64,000 nt of DNA from Doryteuthis pealeii (Eukaryota; Mollusca; Cephalopoda; Myopsida; Loliginidae). A program made the translations under genes and the position numbers. Position 1 is the stretch's first letter, and every line of letters starts with the position of its first letter. Positions 62,211 through 64,000 of the stretch are shown here, piece after piece. The stretch is from assembly GCA_023376005.1 (NCBI GenBank), contig CM042152.1:81566050-81630049 (forward strand), written 5' to 3'. The notes under the pieces were generated by a model, which saw only the letters and a program-made list of their open reading frames with translations, had not been told where the DNA came from and made no database searches.

Positions 62211-62719
62211 TAATCCATGAAAGACAGAAAAGAAAAAAAAGAAAAAAAAGAAAAAATCAACAATGATAAATCTGTTTCATCCTATCAGAGAGTCTGACAA
62301 ACTGATTATAAAAACTCCGCAGTCGACAATATTTTTTGTTCTAAACTTTTTCAACAGGTGTTTTTATCAATAATTACTTGTTAGCAATTTTTTTTATACT
62401 AACTCACCTGACTGCTTCTACCATAAAATCAAAAAGAAAAAAATCGTTAGTAAAAAAATAAAATAAATAAATAAAAAAAATAACAGTCACATTCAACATC
62501 CAAATCGATAGCTATATATTCTAAGTATTGTTTAGAATTCGTTTTTTTTTCTTTTCTTAAAATGCTATTTTGTGGATTGAATTATAAAAAAAAGAAAAGA
62601 TTTTAATGTTTATGACAAAATCAACCAAAGGTCTAATTCAACCATAGAATCCCCGTGTTTATATACACGAGTGTAGGTATTGTTTTTGAAAGTATTAAAC
62701 TCTCAAGGAAGCGCTCGAA
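62211..62719. other. Unassigned AT-rich sequence
   Basis: No family match, A- and T-runs only. Confidence 0.45.
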
Positions 62720-62905
62720 TCGTAACAGTTATCGCTGTAGTTAATGGACTTGGTCTGCCCGAATTCAAATCATGGACGGGATTGTTTCATATAGCGACAA
62801 TACTCTTGGGAAAGGTATGAATCTAACCATTCTCTCTCCAGTTATTGGCTCTTTAAATTTGGTATGACAACCCATCTAGGAGAAGGAAAATTCTGTCGAT
62901 CAAAA
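62720..62905 (+). mobile_element. SINE-A copy, diverged
   Basis: Altered head (GCTGTAGTTAATGGACTTGG, B-box-like CCCGAATTCAAATCATGG), body ACTCTTGGGAAAGGTATGAA and ATCTAGGAGAAGGAAAATTC. Missing the 3' end. Confidence 0.75.
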
Positions 62906-62919
62906 CTCTAATTGAACAA

Positions 62920-63035
62920 TAGAATGTCCTACTATTTACCCTTAACGGGAGTTGGATGCATACCTTTCCCAAGAGTATTAGCGTTATGTAAAAGCAGTCA
63001 GCCTCGTCCGGGATTTGAACTCGCCTGTTTATCTA
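62920..63035 (-). mobile_element. SINE-A fragment, minus strand
   Basis: Complement of the body and B box: TCCTACTATTTACCC, ATACCTTTCCCAAGAGTATT, CGTCCGGGATTTGAACTCGC. Together with the preceding plus copy it forms an inverted pair about 15 bp apart. Confidence 0.75.
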
Positions 63036-63879
63036 TATAAACCACATTAAGATTTACTAGAAGATTTTAAAGTTTTATTCAATTTGAAAGTGCAAATGTA
63101 AACGCCTTTATTAAATAAGAATTTATTGAAATAGGTATACCCAAAAAAATCGTCTGCTACGTTTTTAAAAACGAATTAAAATTAATTAAATCGATTATTT
63201 AAGGTCAAACTTTGTCTAAAACGATAAGTAGTAACATAATGACCATCATTAAAAAAAGAAAAATATCATTACATTAGCAGTTTATTTTTAATAGATTTAA
63301 AACTATTTGTTTTGGTCAATTTTGTTCGCCGACGCCATTTTTGGTTCTTTTAAGTGGTTTTACTGGCTTGTTTACAATTTTAATGTAACATTCGCGATTG
63401 CAAAAGAATTGACCAAAAAATCAGGTAATTATCAGATTTTAATGAAATGTTCAGTATTGATTTATCAATTAAGGAATTTTATAATGCATCAGTTATTTTA
63501 TTTCAAAACTTTAATTTAGTATTTTTGCTATAAAAAAATTAATATATAAAATTCTTTTAAAATATGTAAAGCCTAATGTTAAGTTTAAAATGTTATATTT
63601 TTAGATTCTAGAAATAAATGTCTATTTAATGCAAACCTTATTTGCATCAAAGTATACTTTTTAAAGAAAAAAACTCGATTGAAAATGTACCCCCCCCCCC
63701 TTTTTAAGCAGAAAAAACATCGATGTAAAAAATTTTTCTTTTATAAGATAATAGCCAATTAAATAATTATCGAAATGAGTTAAAAAGAAATCTCAAAAAA
63801 TTAATTATTTATTTTTTTTTACATTTTATTTTTCAATTTTCGGTACTTATTTTCTCATAGAAAAGCCACCGAAAAATTT
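63036..63879. other. Unassigned AT-rich sequence
   Basis: A 70-codon frame at 63307-63519 (contains FADAIFGSFKWFYWLVYNFN) has no recognisable family and lies in AT-rich sequence; not called. A C run at 63690-63700. Confidence 0.45.
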
Positions 63880-64000
63880 TTTTTCTATTCATAACTTCGG
63901 TCTTTTATCTCTTTATTTATACTGTAATTAGAAAACTATAAGACCAACTCGGAAAAATGTTACGCCCCCAACATGCGGGGGGGGGGGGGCAAAATTAAGT
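63880..64000. repeat. Repeat family G, cut by window end
   Basis: TTTTTTCTATTCATAAC, CGGTCTTTTATCTC, AAGACCAACTCGG, GTTACGCCCCCAACATGCGG and a G run match 33068-33175. It is the only second copy of this family here. Confidence 0.7.

Noticed and set aside
61465..62220. Lys/Glu-rich frame at 61996-62220
   Set aside because: GAAA repeat translation; the opposite strand is equally open.

Overview
This is an AT-rich, repeat-dominated stretch of an animal genome. I found no convincing host protein gene, no rRNA and no intact tRNA gene. The repeats are two families of tRNA-derived SINEs, 3' ends of two LINE families, non-autonomous Helitrons, foldback and TIR elements, very abundant (TA)n/(CA)n/(CTT)n/(GAAA)n microsatellites and several minisatellites. 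This fits a repeat-rich invertebrate. A mollusc, perhaps a cephalopod, is my best guess (about 40% sure), from general familiarity with such genomes rather than a search.

Layout. 1-6 kb: microsatellites, a T/G minisatellite (1.8-2.4 kb) and a CA-rich minisatellite (5.0-5.7 kb). 6-11 kb: SINEs, nested insertions, a LINE 3' end with a GAT tail, and several large hairpins lying among (TA)n tracts. 11-13 kb: a long CTT/TTA/CTTT polypyrimidine block ending in a LINE 3' end. 13-15 kb: a decayed LINE ORF2 3' region and an isolated reverse-transcriptase scrap. 15-29 kb: Helitrons of family D, SINEs, LINE scraps and a TIR element with 8-bp target duplications. 28-38 kb: a Helitron zone with six family E members and a third full family D copy, several abutting or nested, some with recognisable empty sites in paralogous repeats. 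38-41 kb: SINE, LINE and microsatellites.

41-61.6 kb: one roughly 10-kb block present twice in direct orientation, about 40.9-50.32 kb and about 50.46-61.56 kb. The only N of the window (50332) lies at the junction. Copy 1 is clean on its left and indel-rich towards the N; copy 2 is indel-rich just after the N and clean on its right. This looks like two overlapping, poorly polished contig ends, or two haplotypes, joined without merging, rather than a biological tandem duplication. The copies also differ in a 28-bp minisatellite (about 8 versus 27 units), a foldback element and the number of tandem LINE 3' ends. 61.5-64 kb: a GAAA higher-order repeat, SINE fragments and AT-rich sequence.

There is no operon-like or pathway logic. 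The interest lies in transposon structure and assembly. The apparent Phe/Leu-, Ser-, His/Thr- or Cys/Val-rich reading frames are translations of microsatellites and were left out.
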